From contig NW_019173960.1 in assembly GCF_001642475.1 (NCBI RefSeq), forward strand, positions 186,001 through 250,000: a stretch of 64,000 nt of DNA, given 5' to 3'. Under the pieces are notes generated by a model that ran no database searches, was not told where the DNA came from, and was given only the letters and a program-made list of their open reading frames with translations. Source of the stretch: Fonsecaea monophora (Eukaryota; Ascomycota; Eurotiomycetes; Chaetothyriales; Herpotrichiellaceae). Shown here one piece after another: positions 10,433-19,726 of this stretch (the stretch's first letter is position 1; the number at the start of each line of letters is the position of its first letter). The position numbers and the translations under genes were made by a program.

Positions 10433-11926
10433 TCAAGTCCTAATGCCTATCCTACGTAGCAGCTCTTTCCGGAACTCTGCGGCACCAACTTTCATCCGGT
10501 CGGCCGCACCGCGATTCTCGACAAGTCGCCGCGTCAGGTACTGCATGCATTCCTGGATGCTGCCCCACGTCAAACACTTGTATACTCTGGGGATATAAGT
10601 GTTGGGAAGAGGCAGCGTGCTGTCCCGCTTGGTATTGTCGGCCATCTGGAGCAGCTCGCAGCCGATGTCGTCGGCCATGCCCTGCAGTTGCCCGAATTCC
10701 GGGACGACTTTCAGCTTTGATTCGGCTGCGAGGGTGGAGGCCAGTCGAGCTGCTCCCCGGATGGTGCTGGCATTGTGACCCGCGAGGAGCAGGTCGAGGT
10801 CTACCGACTCTTGGTCGGCCATGGCAGGAAACTTCCCGCAGAGGAGGTCCTCGACGATGCCGTTGTACGAGGCGTCCGTGTCGGCCTTTGTGTCGTGGAT
10901 CGCCTCCCTGATGTCGTTGTTGATGTAGGCACCGCGCACGAGCTTGATGCCCAGCCGCCACCCTTCCTGGCGTGAAAGCTGGAGCTGGTGTTGGACTTTG
11001 TCGCGCGAGGATTTCAGGTAGGCTTGGATTGTGTTGTATATCAGGGCCCGGCGGCCGGGCTGGTTGTAGCGACGCATGAGATCAAAGGTCCATTGGTCGA
11101 TGGCCGCCTGCAGGGTTTGCTGCTCCGCGTCGATCCAGATCCGGCAACCTTTGCTGGCAGCGCGTTGGCAGATCTTCTCCATGGCTTCGACGAACTTGGC
11201 CGGTGCCTTGTCACCTTTCATGAGGGCTTTTGTGATGTTCGTCCCCGCGCCGCTGTACCTGCATGTTGGTTGGCATTTCCTGTTTTCAAGCACCAAAAAG
11301 GGATCACCAGGTCGGACTTACTTGATGCCCAGCCAGTCGCCCTCGCCGATCATATCCAACGTGGCAAGGTTGCCATCTGCCCACTGCTCGATTTCCTTGT
11401 CCATTACCGCCGCCTTACTATCATCGTAGCCGACGAACTTGTCGCCTTCGACCTGGACTTCTCTGCCGTAGCACAAGACAACCCCGGAGAAGCCCAGCCG
11501 TCGAATCTCCGCGGACGTTTGGCCGATTTCCTTCTGGTTTCTACCGGCGCAGAACTGCTTGTAGACAAGAGGATGGACAATGGCGCGAACGAGTGGATTC
11601 CGGTCCGGGTTCAGCCATGCGGATTGGGAATGTGCGATTTTCTCGAATACAGCAAAACCTGGCCGGAAGAGCCACGGGGATGTGAAGAAGGTACTCAATA
11701 GCAAGGTGCGAAGGAGGCTTGAGGTCGAGAGACGCGCCAGGGGGTTCGTCACGGTGGTGTCGCCGGCATTGGTAGAAGCAGGAATTAACGGTTCTTTCGT
11801 TGTTCCCTGATTGATCACGGTCGGAGTGTGAGCGGAGGAGTGGGACCTCCGTTGACTGCAAGCAACGCGAAGGGGCTGTTGAACGTTTACTCGAGTCCGA
11901 AGAGTATTCGCGAGAGAGGAAGCCAT
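10433..11926 (-). CDS. Proline dehydrogenase family (mitochondrial PRODH / hydroxyproline dehydrogenase-like)
   Basis: FAD-linked oxidation of proline (or 4-hydroxyproline) to the pyrroline-5-carboxylate, feeding electrons to the respiratory chain on the inner mitochondrial membrane. Exons (complement) 11926-11322 and 11258-10433, joined by a GTAAGT...CAG intron, 476 residues. The N-terminus is Arg/Ser-rich and lacks acidic residues (MASSLANTLRTRV), a good mitochondrial presequence. Family motifs: KLVRGAYINNDIREAI, the central GHNAST strand, and the C-terminal YLTRRLVENRGAADRM which contacts substrate and FAD. It is the leftmost member of the 10-25 kb cluster and has a CGG-N8-CCG site 94 bp upstream of its ATG. 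Cluster company suggests a catabolic, inducible copy; whether it prefers proline or hydroxyproline cannot be told from the sequence. Confidence 0.93.
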
Positions 11927-12019
11927 GCCCAGGTGTAAAAGTTCAGTGAAATATTCCTGGACAACTAGTGGTAGTAGTCATCTCGAGCCATCTTATAGCG
12001 ATGGACGAGCCAAGGGTCT

Positions 12020-12033
12020 CGGCTGGAGCACCG
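12020..12033. promoter_or_regulatory. CGG-N8-CCG palindrome, PRODH promoter
   Basis: CGG-CTGGAGCA-CCG, 94 bp upstream of the PRODH start codon (11926). Inverted CGG triplets with fixed spacing are the usual target of Zn2Cys6 homodimers. The same spacing recurs in every promoter region of this cluster, so a binding site for the regulator encoded at 19727-22336 is the natural inference. Confidence 0.65.
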
Positions 12034-12170
12034 GGGTGTACGATAACACAGAGCATCGTGACCATGTACATAGAGGCGGGGAAGTTTGGCCCATCGACTG
12101 ATATGCCTTGGTGGGTCATGTGGTGGCATGCTGGACGAACATGACCAGCACAGGTGTCTACCATTGAAAA

Positions 12171-12184
12171 GGGGGGGGGGGGGG
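12171..12184 (+). repeat. Poly-G tract (14 G)
   Basis: Uninterrupted run of 14 G in the intergenic region upstream of PRODH. Such tracts are length-unstable and prone to sequencing error; no function is implied. Confidence 0.8.
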
Positions 12185-12725
12185 TTCGGAATCTATGTAG
12201 CGAATAGGGTTAGTCAGGGCAAGAGACGGAAGTCATGGCCGTTGGAAAAGCACAATGCAACAAAATAAGAGATGCGATTCGAGAACAAGAAAAGAATTAC
12301 TGTTTCTGGAAGTATAAACAGCCCGAGATGGCGGGGCATCGGACAAGGGTGTTACCGGATTCATGCCCCGCCTCAAGTCCCCCTCCTCGGGATAATTGAT
12401 TTGAGTCGATTCTGACAGGTGGCAGTCCTCTACCCTTCTCCAGACTTCGGGCAGCCATCCGTAGCGTTGCCAATCCTTTTGTGTCTGCCCAATGCCTAGT
12501 ATGCCGTCGTTGCAGTTGTGGTGGAGGTATCTTCCCATCCTGCCAGCTGTATTCGGTACTTATCGACAATCCTAGAGAGACGAAATGGAGCGATTGAGAA
12601 TATGATAGGTAATTCGATGAATGACGGATATGCGTTCTAATTCCAGCAGACGAGCAACATTAAGTCAATTTCTATGTGGACGGGTTGATTCTCTATCCTG
12701 AAATAGCCTTCCATACACAGACTAA

Positions 12726-14132
12726 CTACAGGCGTGCTTTGAGCATTTTCTCCTTCTCGGCCACAATGTCCTTGACCTCCCCAGTCATTCCGATCCTCCA
12801 GCTCACCTCGTCGCCCCATTCTTTCCCCCCTTTGCCTTGACTTTGCTTCCACTGCCACCTGGACAAGACCTGCTTTCCGTCTTCCAGGAGCTTCAGGGCC
12901 CATTGGCCGACAATTGGCATCATCTTGAACCCGTGTCCAGAATCCCCAGACATGACGATCAGAGAGTCTCCTGTGCCTGGCACGAAGTCAATGCAGTACT
13001 CCGAATCTGAAGTATCTGCAAACCAGCACATCTTCTTGTCCACAAACGGGCGGTCGGCTAGCCACGGTAGCGTTTCTTGAAGTAATCTCCTCAGCTTACG
13101 CTCATCGGAAAGCGGGATATAATCCTTTGGCGAGTTTAGTAGATCGGCAGGAGGTAGTGAGACCCCAGTGCCCGTTTCTGAGTTGATATATCCGGCGCCA
13201 AGAGGACACAGCTTGAGGAGTCTGGTGGCCGGATCAGGTTCGAAAAAGAACCCTAGGTCTCTGATGTTGAGGACTGGGATTCCACGTAGGTAGTCGCATT
13301 CCCGTTCCGTGAGTTGGACGTGAGCTACGGACCAGCATTTGGCGACAACAAATGACCCCACACTTGGGAGAAGCGTGGCTGCCGAAGCTCCTAGGCAGAC
13401 GATAGTACGTCGGGCATGATGGACCTGTCCGCTCGCCACCTGGAATCCTATGCAGCGCCTCTCGGCAGAGCTCTCGTTGGCGCTGTATAGAAGCTTCACG
13501 GCTCTACCATCTTTGGGTCCCAGGACAAACTTGACTCCTCTACCAACGAGATGCCGATGTGTGTCTATCATGGCGTTGGACGAATGGGCATATCCGGCAA
13601 GGCGATTGAAGTATCCTTTGAAGCCGCGCATGGGCCCGGAAAACTGCCAATATACCTTCTTGAAGTCTTCATGCTCATTCAGCATGGTGATGCCTGGAGC
13701 GAAGACCGAGTGGTCCTTGACCGACACAAGGGCGTCTTGCAGATGTTTGACGGCCTTTTCAGGTGCCGCGCCCGAAGTTGCCAGAACATAGCCCACTTGA
13801 TGGAAGCTGGATCCCCAGAAGGGAGTCTTCCACTGATTGATGGCCTCCTGGATTCAGAATTAGACATTTTCGTTTGTTGGAACTGGTCCAGAGCACCGGC
13901 TTCGCGCGGAATGGCTACTTACAAGTGCCAATTCTGTATAGAAGTTATCTTCATACTCTGCTCGGACGATCTTGTTCAAATCGTATGCTCCAGAATATGG
14001 TGAGGGTATCTCTGAGGCCTGGTCGAAGACTGTGATGTTTGTGTAGCCCGCATTGAAAAGGTGCAAGGCCGTCGACAAGCCCCAAGCTCCCGCCCCAAGG
14101 ATCGCGATGGGTTCGTTCTTGTCCAGAGCCAT
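12726..14132 (-). CDS. FAD-dependent amine/imino-acid oxidase (MSOX/PIPOX/saccharopine-oxidase family), peroxisomal
   Basis: Flavin oxidase of the sarcosine/L-pipecolate/fructosyl-amino-acid oxidase superfamily (DAO fold), which oxidises a secondary amine to an imine with release of H2O2. Exons (complement) 14132-13923 and 13847-12726, 443 residues. The ADP-binding GAGAWG is at residues 13-18 and the family signature CWFADTSDSEYCIDF plus GDSGHGFKMMPIVG lie near the C-terminus. The last three residues are ARL, a plausible PTS1 peroxisomal signal as in pipecolate oxidase. The gene shares a promoter with the divergent mitochondrial carrier, which contains a CGG-N8-CCG site 172 bp from this ATG. 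Candidate substrates given the cluster are D- or L-hydroxyproline, pipecolate or another cyclic imino acid. Substrate specificity is inference. Confidence 0.9.
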
Positions 14133-14644
14133 TCTCTCTATTCAAATCACAATACGTGATGAATTTCTCCTTTGCGCTTTTGGCTCCCTGTAAATCTACT
14201 AAATAGTTGGAGGATGATATTGGAGACAAGATCCACCTTTTCGTGTTCCGCTACTTCATTGGTATGTTCTTGTGATCCTGAGCGATACGAGGATGTTACT
14301 CTTCGGATCGGATGCCGTCCCGATATTGACTCGTCCTAATTTCACCTTTTCCATTCGCTCCGAATTCTCGCCATAATCGGCTTATACGGGTCCGGATCTA
14401 TATTCTCATTGTTGTTACATGTGCTGTTGACGTTGGAGTCCTAATGAAGAGAATGATTCTGCATGTGGGAATTGACCATTTTGGCTATAGGCCAATGCGC
14501 ATTTGACTTGATGAACGCCCTTGAAGCATGAAACGTGCTTCCCATACATTCAAATCCTGAAATTGGCTTTCTGAACAGGAACGAAGCATACTAGAGAAGC
14601 GACTTGTCGACTGTACCCAGACCACCCCTACAACCACGAATAAT
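14133..14644. other. Divergent promoter, oxidase (left) / mitochondrial carrier (right)
   Basis: About 0.5 kb between two divergent start codons. It contains a single CGG-N8-CCG site (14304-14317) that could serve both genes. No other gene seen. Confidence 0.6.
14304..14317. promoter_or_regulatory. CGG-N8-CCG palindrome, oxidase/carrier divergent promoter
   Basis: CGG-ATCGGATG-CCG, 172 bp from the oxidase ATG (14132) and 328 bp from the carrier ATG (14645). Same spacing as the sites upstream of the other cluster genes. Confidence 0.65.
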
Positions 14645-15766
14645 ATGACTGCCGCAACACCAACTACGAGGATTGGAAATACTTCTACAAACACAATAGC
14701 CGGTGCCGCGGGAGGCGTTGTCTCTGTTCTCCTTGGTGAGTTGCTACCTCCAAAGTTGGAATGATTGCTGATTGTTCTGTGGAAAACAGGTCAACCATTT
14801 GGTGAGGAATGACCATCTGAATTGCTAACCACAATGCTCATATTCCTATTTCTATGCAGATCTGATAAAGGTGCGACTGCAGACTCATGGCTCTGGCAAC
14901 GTCATCCAAGTTGTCTCGCGAATTCTCAGAAATGAAGGACCACTAGCATTCTACAAGGTAAGCAGTCTCAACCCATCGTGCGTTTGAATGCATTTATCTC
15001 TAACCATCTCTGGAGGGTGCTCTGCTACCTTTCCTAGGAGTGGGAGCGGCAGTAAGCATTCAGTTCTCTGTCTTTCACAGCGCGACGCAGGCGCTGAATG
15101 CCCTGAGAGCGAGAGATTCTCAAAGAGCCGCACAGCAGCCGACCCTTCTAGATCTATACCTGGCTGGTGGCATCGCCGGGATTGCCAACAGTGTGGTATC
15201 AGGCCCTGTGGAACACATCAGAACCAGACTTCAGACGCAACCGCATGGTGCCAACCGACTCTACGCCGGTCCATGGGACTGCATAAGACAGATAGCCGGT
15301 ACTGCTGGCGCCAGAGGGTTATTTCGAGGACAAAACACGGCTATTCTGAGAGAGTTTCAAGCATACGGTCTATACTTTGCCACCTTTGAAGCCTGCGTGA
15401 GGACGATTGCCGCAGCCAAGGAGACGAAGCGGAACGAGTTGCCGACATGGATCGTTGCTTCGTGTGGTGCTTTGTCGGGCATAGCATTCTGGGTGGGAAG
15501 CTATCCTCTAGACACGGTGAAGACAAAACTCCAGAGCGACGGGTTTGGTCAGCATCGACGCTACAAGAATGCGTGGGGAGCCACGGTAGAGACCTGGAAG
15601 AGTGGAGGATCCAGAGCCTTCTTCCGCGGCCTCGGCCCAACGTTATTGAGGACGATGTTGTCTTCGGGTGGGACGTTTGCGATGTAAGTTCACGTTCTCT
15701 GCATTGTTCTAGGGAAATGCTAACTGTGCATCTAGGGTCGAGAATGTCAAAAGACTTCTTGCATAG
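14645..15766 (+). CDS. Mitochondrial carrier (SLC25 family, Ymc1-like)
   Basis: Six-helix inner-membrane metabolite carrier of mitochondria. Exons 14645-14735, 14790-14801 (a 12-nt microexon), 14860-14957, 15016-15683, 15736-15766, giving 299 residues. All four junctions keep frame and rebuild conserved sequence. The three carrier repeats are visible: PFDLIKVRLQTHG (built across the microexon), PVEHIRTRLQTQP and YPLDTVKTKLQSDGF. The VEH variant in repeat 2 is what I associate with the yeast Ymc1/Ymc2 subgroup rather than with ornithine or dicarboxylate carriers. In this cluster it may move an amino acid or oxo-acid intermediate across the inner membrane. Substrate is not predictable with confidence. 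Confidence 0.92.
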
Positions 15767-16033
15767 GAATTTCAGGGGTATAGAGAATAGCGTAGATAGT
15801 GCTTTGCCATGAATAATGAATGTATGTAATCAACATGAACCTGTCCTTGATAAGAGTGTTGTGTAGCTGTTGTGGCCTGTGCTCCATCAACCTTGTCACT
15901 TGCATCTCATCTAGCTCCGCATGTGTCGTCCATAATTAGAAAGTCATACTCCGAACACTGAGAATAATTATTGGGATAAATTTCCTTTCTGGGTATTGTT
16001 TTACCACATTTAATGCCCTCCGCCCTTTGAGTC

Positions 16034-16047
16034 CGGCCCGCCACCCG
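16034..16047. promoter_or_regulatory. CGG-N8-CCG palindrome, cupin promoter
   Basis: CGG-CCCGCCAC-CCG, 115 bp upstream of the cupin ATG and about 22 bp upstream of the TATA-like box, an arrangement expected of an activator site. Confidence 0.65.
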
Positions 16048-16069
16048 AGAAAGATTGTCCCCGCATTTG

Positions 16070-16076
16070 TATAAAA
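16070..16076 (+). promoter_or_regulatory. TATA-like box, cupin gene
   Basis: TATAAAA located 86 bp before the ATG at 16162 and just downstream of the CGG-N8-CCG site. Confidence 0.45.
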
Positions 16077-16161
16077 TCCGCACTTGATTTCCTCCTTCAG
16101 CCTGCCCTACGCTTTGGATAACTTCTGTAATCCTCTATGTGGCCTCGGTTCCTTATCCACG

Positions 16162-16806
16162 ATGGTTGAAGTCAGAAAGTACCAACTCCCACCTACGGAG
16201 CTCATCCCGAACTCTCCTCGACCGCTCCTCCACTATCCTGGGATTCTGCTCTCGTCACCCTCCATCACCACGGCGGCCTACGACGCATTTTCTGATAACG
16301 GATGGCGCGTCCAGTGGATCTTCCGCTACGGTTCCACCCAGGCGTCTCACTACCACTCGACGACCCATGAATGCATGGCCGTGCTCTCGGGGACGGCGAC
16401 TATCCGATTTGGGGTGGCAGACACGGTTCCCGACCCGGACGAGAACACCCACGGTTCCGGTAAGGAGGACGGGGGCATCGAACTGCAGGCAAGCGCTGGC
16501 GATGTCTTTGTCATCCCTGCCGGTGTTGCACACAAGACATTCGATACCCAGCCGGCGGCCGAGTTCAAGCTGCTCACCCCTGGCGACGGACATAACATCC
16601 CGGCCAAAGACGTGAGAAGTGCTCTGGAGAAGCTGCAACTCGATGGGTTCACCATGATCGGCGCGTACCCCGAAGGCGGAGCGTGGGACTTTGCAGAAGG
16701 TGGAGAGAGCGCCGGTCACTATGAGGATGTATGGAACGTGGCCGCGCCGGAGAAGGATCCTGTGCTGGCAAAGGCTGAGGAAGGTCTCTGCGGGCAATGG
16801 AAGTAA
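16162..16806 (+). CDS. Single-domain cupin protein, function unknown
   Basis: 214 residues, single exon. The frame is open upstream to a TTG, but the first ATG is 16162 (MVEVRKYQLP). The cupin motif 1 metal ligands appear in HYHSTTHECMAVLSG and motif 2 in GDVFVIPAGVAHKTF, so a mononuclear metal site is likely intact. Cupins of this size include isomerases, epimerases, dioxygenases and lyases, so the reaction cannot be named. It lies within the cluster, same strand as the carrier and P5C reductase, with its own CGG-N8-CCG site. A role on a pathway intermediate is therefore plausible but unproven. Confidence 0.88.
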   Translation: MVEVRKYQLPPTELIPNSPRPLLHYPGILLSSPSITTAAYDAFSDNGWRVQWIFRYGSTQASHYHSTTHECMAVLSGTATIRFGVADTVPDPDENTHGSGKEDGGIELQASAGDVFVIPAGVAHKTFDTQPAAEFKLLTPGDGHNIPAKDVRSALEKLQLDGFTMIGAYPEGGAWDFAEGGESAGHYEDVWNVAAPEKDPVLAKAEEGLCGQWK

Positions 16807-17192
16807 GAGGCTGGTGGCCAAGAATGGATGCTCTCAATGCCAGTACACTGTCTAAGGCTTTTACTAGGTCTGTTTCTTTCTTGCTTGTATATTTCATAGG
16901 TGATGCTTCGCAAAATATTCCTCTGTTCCAACCTCGCATACTTGATATCTTGTCTTGTGTATGACGATCATGACACTGTCCAAGGACGATGGAATATATC
17001 TCGGATACGTAACCGGCCTTGGCATTCCGTGGGTAATGTGTTTAGTCCAATGTCCCCGTGACTCAATCGCGACGAACCAAATCTATCAGTGGTAATATAG
17101 ACAGCAAAGTGCTAAACGCGACTGGTAAACTATCAAAATCCTGTAATCCATTGTCGAGAATCCAGAGACCTTGTTCATGTTTGCGCGCAAAA
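16807..17192. other. Intergenic: P5C reductase promoter
   Basis: Contains the cupin 3' flank and one CGG-N8-CCG site (17002-17015). No gene seen. Confidence 0.6.
17002..17015. promoter_or_regulatory. CGG-N8-CCG palindrome, P5C reductase promoter
   Basis: CGG-ATACGTAA-CCG, 178 bp upstream of the reductase ATG (17193). Confidence 0.65.
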
Positions 17193-18121
17193 ATGCCCAT
17201 CCAATCCACTCCCAAACCCCTCCGTGTCGCCATCCTCGGTTGTGGTATGTTTGTTGTACGCACGAATGCTAATCCCCGTTCTAACACGAGCTCTGTCCAG
17301 GGTTCATGGGCACCGCACTGGTCCAGGGCATCATCGACAGACTGGACGATACTTGCCAATACGACCTCAAATTCTCGGTCAGCGCCCGCTCCAGCGACTC
17401 GATCGATCGACTGCAGCGAAAATTCGAGTCGCACAAAGATCGTGTGGACATCATCACCTCGGACAACACCTATGCGGCTCGCAATGCAGACTTGGTCATC
17501 TTGGCTTTTCAGCCGCAGCAACTCGCCACAATTATGGACAGCGATGGCCCTCTGGTCCAAGCCCTCGAGGGAAAGCTGCTTGTCTCCATATTGGCCGGGG
17601 TCTCTTCCTCGCAAGTTGCTCAAGCGGTGATCATATCGCCCACCACACAGCACCGTGTCTCTCGCGCTATACCCAGTATTGGCGCGCAGATCAGTGAATC
17701 CATGACTCTGATAGCCGACACGCCACTCTCTGGCCCTGACCGGGACCTGGTCTCGTGGCTGTTTCGCCGCGTCGGCCCTATCCAGATGGTGCCTGAGGAC
17801 CTCATCAACACGGCGACGGCGGTGAGCGCTGCATGCCACGCTTTGACCGTGGTTGCCGTCGACGCCATCATGGATGGGAGTGTCGCAGAAGGTATCGCGA
17901 GGCCGGTGGCCCAGAATATTGCCGCTCAGTGCCTCCGCAGCGCGTCGACGCTCCTGCGTGACCAAATGACCATTGAGTCCCTGAAGGAATCGATGTCGAT
18001 CGCCAGAGGGATTACCATCAACGCGCTCCTGCAGTTGGATCGGGGACAGGTCAGAGCTGGGATTTCGGATGCTGTGAGGTTCGCGGCGCAATACTCTAAG
18101 GGGATGTCGGAGGAGAAGTGA
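17193..18121 (+). CDS. Pyrroline-5-carboxylate reductase family protein
   Basis: NAD(P)H-dependent imine reductase of the ProC/Pro3 family, which reduces P5C to proline; relatives also reduce hydroxylated or six-membered cyclic imines. Exons 17193-17244 and 17301-18121 (56-nt GTATGT intron), 290 residues. The dinucleotide motif GCGFMGTALVQG (residues ~16-27) is rebuilt across the splice junction. The C-terminal P5CR dimerisation domain is visible as LINTATAVSAACHAL and GIARPVAQNIAAQC. No targeting signal is evident, so cytosolic location is likely. Presence among catabolic genes is unusual, since it would oppose PRODH if both used proline. It may therefore act on a different pyrroline, or make or recover hydroxyproline. 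Confidence 0.92.
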
Positions 18122-18269
18122 TAGCGAGGCAACTGATCATGATTTGTATAAGGCAATAAGATAATATTGATCTACCATTCTGGGGGGTTTTTTTTTTCAT
18201 TCATTCTAACCCACGTTTCTCTGCGCATGGGCACAAGTTTCTTCAGATCGACTACCTGTGGTTCTCTCT

Positions 18270-19282
18270 TCATAGACGAGACTGGGGTTTCACCGAAATC
18301 TCCTTCTCTTCTCGGTTCAAAGCCTCCATCACCGTCTGGATTGAGCGTTTGACAGTGTCGGTCGGTTCTTCGTACGGCCTCCGGGGCTTGAGCAAACGCA
18401 CAGCATCCGCGATGCCCGCCCTGGGAGCCGTGAAGATGGCAGCCGCGTATTTTGTGTTGGCGATGCCTGCCTTGGTGGCTGTCTCGGCGGATGCTACCAA
18501 CTTCTGCAGTGCGAGAGCCTCGCTGTACTGTCCACTGGACCACAACTCGTAGATCCTGGCCACCACTTTGGGGAAGACGTTACAGAATGCTCCTATACAG
18601 CCTGCGCTCCCCGAAGCGAGTCCCCCGACCAGGAAATCTGACTGTCCACCAAAGACTGCGAAACGTGTAGCGGGAAATCTGGAAGCGAGACAGGTGATCT
18701 TTGCCACGGAACCACAAGTCAGTTTCACACCGACAATGTTGCGTGACTCCCGTGCGATATCCGTGATGATGTTGGCGTCGAGGTCCAGCCATTGCAAACC
18801 GCCGGGAAGTTGTAGATGAGGATGGGCAGGGGAGAGCTCGCGGCCACCTCTTTATAGAATCTCTTGACCACCGCCGGCGTGGTCTGCTTGCCGAAGTACG
18901 CGCAAGGGAGAACCAGCACGTAGTTGGCACCAGCGTTGTATGCGTCTGTGATGAACTCGAGCACCTGTGCCGTCGAGTGGCCGCTCGTGCCGGCGATTAT
19001 AGGATAACCCTCTGGAACAGATCGTCGCGCCAGCTGGAGGAGAGTCATCCGCTCCTCGCGTGTCAACAGGAACGTCTCTGCGTTGGTCCCCAGGATGACA
19101 AGCCCCGTGAGTCCCGTGCTGGCCAGGTACGAGTAGTACTTTGCTTGAGCGTCGAGACATAGTCGGTCCGTCTCAGGATCGAAGAATGTCACCGCCGGTA
19201 CATAGCACCCCGCTGGCGGAGCAGTTGGGTAGCCGCTTGCTTCTGCCTGGTCATTGGAATTGTGCACTTGTTGTAGAGCCAT
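18270..19282 (-). pseudogene. DapA/HOGA-type aldolase, interrupted by an apparent 1-base deletion, SRL terminus
   Basis: Schiff-base aldolase of the dihydrodipicolinate synthase superfamily (includes 4-hydroxy-2-oxoglutarate aldolase, deoxy-sugar-acid aldolases and pyrroline-4-hydroxy-2-carboxylate deaminase). Read on the complement from the ATG at 19282. The frame is clean for 165 codons, to YNFPAVCNG containing the catalytic-helper Tyr (~157). It then continues one base out of frame as LDLDANII and runs through GVKLTCG with the Schiff-base Lys (~187) to TGA at 18270. The break is at 18788, where GGC-CTG is expected and only one C is present. Both halves are fully conserved and no intron fits. 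A miscalled C or a recent pseudogene explains this equally; the former is favoured because similar breaks occur elsewhere in the window. The intended product is about 337 residues ending SRL, a likely PTS1 peroxisomal signal. Confidence 0.82.
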
Positions 19283-19353
19283 GGTGAGTGAGGGTGGTCG
19301 ATCTAACAATGATTACCCTCTCCATCGCCTCGATGCTTTCAGCAGCCTGTATC

Positions 19354-19361
19354 TTTATAAA
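19354..19361 (-). promoter_or_regulatory. TATA-like box, aldolase gene
   Basis: TTTATAAA, palindromic, 72 bp upstream of the aldolase ATG (19282) and about 52 bp downstream (in transcription direction) of the CGG-N8-CCG site. Confidence 0.4.
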
Positions 19362-19413
19362 GGGAAGTATACTCCAGAGTCGATCCATTCCATTACTGGG
19401 AGCATGAAAACAT

Positions 19414-19427
19414 CGGATGCCCTCCCG
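19414..19427. promoter_or_regulatory. CGG-N8-CCG palindrome, aldolase promoter
   Basis: CGG-ATGCCCTC-CCG, 132 bp upstream of the aldolase start codon. Confidence 0.65.
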
Positions 19428-19726
19428 ATAGTGGATCTACCTACACGAGGTATAGTAGCGGATCCCACTTCATGTCCTACGCCTTGGGCGGATCCCGTCC
19501 GGCGAGTCCTGCCGGGTGACATTTTCTCCAGAATGGCTACGGAAGGCACGGGTATTTCAGGGAGTCGGAGAAATAGAAACTTGCTGATCATTCGCTATCA
19601 TATATGTGAGGCAGAAACCCGGTCTCGCTTCTGCTCGGACTGGAAAGCCTAGGATATGCTCTTGGTCCTGAGACCGGAGTATTACGTCTGTGGTCGTAGC
19701 TCTAAAGTAGATAGTAGAACGGTGAC

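Larger units (their letters stand above)
11927..12725. other. Intergenic: PRODH promoter and oxidase 3' flank
   Basis: Holds the PRODH promoter with its CGG-N8-CCG site (12020-12033) and a 14-base G tract (12171-12184). The frames at 12086-12569 are short and unrecognised. The part nearer 12700 is the 3' flank of the oxidase gene. Confidence 0.5.
15767..16161. other. Intergenic: cupin gene promoter
   Basis: Contains the carrier 3' flank, one CGG-N8-CCG site (16034-16047) and a TATA-like box at 16070. No gene seen. Confidence 0.6.
19283..19726. other. Intergenic: aldolase promoter and regulator 3' flank
   Basis: Contains a TTTATAAA box, one CGG-N8-CCG site (19414-19427) and a CCGG-N9-CCGG pair (19499-19515). 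The remainder is the 3' flank of the Zn2Cys6 gene. Confidence 0.6.

Noticed and set aside
10988..11701. 237-residue open frame on the plus strand
   Set aside because: Lies exactly antisense to PRODH, whose motifs are certain; it is a composition shadow.
12171..12184. G14 tract as a G-quadruplex control element
   Set aside because: A single homopolymer with no further G runs nearby; listed only as a repeat.
17063..18091. 342-residue open frame on the minus strand
   Set aside because: Antisense to the P5C reductase gene across its intron; no domain resemblance.
19309..19309. Non-ATG upstream starts suggested by open frames (aldolase 19309, cupin 16084, MGS1 5073, VPS39 36666, TRR1 59678)
   Set aside because: All begin with TTG or similar codons and add sequence without family resemblance; the first sensible ATG was used.
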